From Lachnospiraceae bacterium (GTDB taxonomy: Bacteria > Bacillota > Clostridia > Lachnospirales > Lachnospiraceae): a DNA stretch of 64,000 nt. The stretch spans positions 1 to 64,000 of the forward strand of contig JAEERY010000075.1 of assembly GCA_016286035.1 (NCBI GenBank), written 5' to 3'. Under the pieces are notes generated by a model that did no database searches, had not been told where the DNA came from, and saw nothing but the letters and a program-made list of their open reading frames with translations. Below are positions 62,737-64,000 of the stretch, piece by piece (position 1 is the stretch's first letter; every line of letters starts with the position of its first letter). The translations under genes and the position numbers were made by a program.

Positions 62737-64000
62737 TTTCTTCATATGTTCTCTTATCTTTACCTCATATCCGTTTCCGGAGGGCTTATAGAATTCCCTG
62801 CCCGACAGTTCATAGGGAAGATACTGCTGTTTTACATAGTTGTTCTTGTAATCGTGAGCGTATTTGTAACCTGCTCCGTGACCGAGCTTTGCAGCCCCCT
62901 TGTAGTGGGCATCCTGAAGATGGGGCGGAACCGGAAGGTTGCCGGTCTCCCTTACGGTATTCTGTGCGGCTTCTATAGCACATACGGCAGCATTGCTCTT
63001 TGGTGCTGTCGCTACATATGTGACTGCCTGTGAGAGTATGATATTTGATTCGGGCCAGCCAACCCTTTCAACGGCCTGGGCTGCGGCTACGGCAACCTGC
63101 AGAGCCTGCGGATCCGCATTTCCGACATCTTCACTCGCACATATCATTATCCTTCGAGCTATGAATTTCACATCCTCGCCGCTTTCTATCATCTTTGCAA
63201 GATAGTAGAGAGCTGCATCCGGATCAGATCCCCTCATACTCTTAATAAATGCAGAGATCGTATCATAGTGATTATCACCGGTCTTGTCAAAACGCATGAC
63301 TCTTCTCTGGATACAATCTTCTATTATCTCTTTTGTTATATGTATCTTTGAATCCTCGGATTTTTCAGTGGTAAGTATCGCAAGCTCTATCGCATTAAGG
63401 GCGTGCCTTGCGTCACCGTCAACTATCTGTGCGAGTCCTTCCAGTGCTTCATCCGTTATATCGGCGTTATATGCACCCATTCCTTTTTCACTGTCATTTA
63501 CAGCACGCAAAATAAGTGTCTTTAAGTCATCGACGGAAAGAGGCTTGAGCTCAAATATATGGGAACGGGATATAAGAGCGCCGTTAACTTCAAAGTAAGG
63601 ATTCTCTGTTGTGGCTCCTATTAAGATTATGGTCCCATCCTCGACGAAAGGAAGCAGATAATCCTGCTGGGCCTTATTGAAACGATGTATCTCATCGATA
63701 AAAAGTATCGTCTTTTTGCCATACATGCCCTGCATATCCTTGGCTTTGGAAACCACATCCTCCATATCCTTTTTGCCGGAGGTCGTAGCATTTATCTGCA
63801 TGAATTCGCTGCTTGTTGTAGCGGCGATAACCTTTGCAAGGGTGGTCTTACCCGTACCGGGAGGACCGTAAAATATCACGGAACTGAGTTTATCGGCTTT
63901 TATGGCACGATAAAGCAGTTTGTCTTTTCCTATGATATGCTCCTGACCGACTACCTCGTCAAGGGTCGTAGGACGCAGTCTGGCTGCGAGAGGAGATTCT
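62716..64000 (-). CDS. rarA: Replication-associated recombination protein RarA (MgsA), partial
   Basis: The gene runs off the right edge; about 428 C-terminal residues are visible. They begin ESPLAARLRPTTLDEVVGQEH, the usual RarA opening, followed by Walker A GPPGTGKTT, Walker B LFIDEIHRFNKAQQD, the sensor region GATTENP and the tetramerisation part with EDVGNADPQAL and YPYE-like end segments. RarA acts at stalled replication forks. Only a few N-terminal residues should be missing. The gene is convergent with the hybrid kinase. Confidence 0.95.
   Translation of the reverse strand, partial: ESPLAARLRPTTLDEVVGQEHIIGKDKLLYRAIKADKLSSVIFYGPPGTGKTTLAKVIAATTSSEFMQINATTSGKKDMEDVVSKAKDMQGMYGKKTILFIDEIHRFNKAQQDYLLPFVEDGTIILIGATTENPYFEVNGALISRSHIFELKPLSVDDLKTLILRAVNDSEKGMGAYNADITDEALEGLAQIVDGDARHALNAIELAILTTEKSEDSKIHITKEIIEDCIQRRVMRFDKTGDNHYDTISAFIKSMRGSDPDAALYYLAKMIESGEDVKFIARRIMICASEDVGNADPQALQVAVAAAQAVERVGWPESNIILSQAVTYVATAPKSNAAVCAIEAAQNTVRETGNLPVPPHLQDAHYKGAAKLGHGAGYKYAHDYKNNYVKQQYLPYELSGREFYKPSGNGYEVKIREHMKKLKEEAE

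Noticed and set aside
1..64000. CRISPR array or phage defence operon
   Set aside because: No regularly spaced short repeats, cas genes, restriction-modification genes or reverse transcriptases were found.

Overview
The window looks like a chromosomal segment of an anaerobic, low-to-moderate GC Gram-positive bacterium of the Lachnospiraceae (a Butyrivibrio-like rumen or gut fibre degrader is my best guess). Grounds for this: strong AGGAGG-type ribosome binding sites, single-membrane lipoprotein signals, a PPi-dependent phosphofructokinase, a meso-diaminopimelate-type MurE next to DapF, many long multi-domain signalling proteins, and a membrane sensor with a cellulose-binding-like outer domain. 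No rRNA gene, intact tRNA gene, CRISPR array or intact transposase was seen.

Layout. 1-5160 is an accessory patch. It opens with the 3' end of a lost tRNA gene, its terminator and a decayed tyrosine-integrase fragment, and then carries single-gene cassettes (CPBP protease, esterase lipoprotein, GNAT, HIT, DUF4272). A promoter-bearing block is present twice in this patch. 5340-9330 holds a CDF metal transporter, an MBL hydrolase, a macro-domain/HTH fusion and a vWA protein. 10270-13240 holds a zinc-ribbon membrane protein, a shikimate-kinase-like protein, DUF445 and a MATE exporter. 13300-21170 is a same-strand run of a hybrid histidine kinase, a degenerate-GGDEF/EAL protein, a copper ATPase and a phosphatase. 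21200-25650 has pfp, a NYN/LOTUS-type protein, an AI-2E-family transporter and two small proteins. 25740-32170 is on the minus strand: Na/Pi transporter, YfcC carrier and a giant propeller-HD-GYP sensor. 32380-40410 has an SCP2 protein, thrH, an acyltransferase, and glycogen genes glgP-malQ followed by an amber-interrupted membrane gene and a DJ-1 protein. 40490-43660 is the tig-clpP-clpX proteostasis cluster.

The most unusual locus is 43700-51640. A promoter with a palindrome at its start site drives ysxC and then five tightly packed genes: two carbohydrate-type ABC permeases, an HlyD-like adaptor with a long coiled coil, a MacB-periplasmic-core-like protein without the FtsX permease, and a lipoprotein with a propeller-like N-terminal part followed by a family-1 solute-binding domain. 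No ATPase is encoded. This mixes importer and exporter parts in a way I cannot match to a known transporter class.

51740-64000 holds a CBM2-like/HD-GYP sensor, a trans-sulfuration enzyme, dapF-murE, malic enzyme, a small accessory insert (frameshifted SMI1/KNR4 gene and a GT32-type glycosyltransferase), a second hybrid histidine kinase, and the 3' part of rarA.

Themes: c-di-GMP turnover (one EAL and two HD-GYP proteins with different outer sensor domains), phosphorelay kinases with Hpt tails, and storage-glucan breakdown feeding PPi-dependent glycolysis. A recurring extended -10 promoter (TGnTATAMT) precedes most transcription units. All family assignments are by eye from motifs; no database search was possible.
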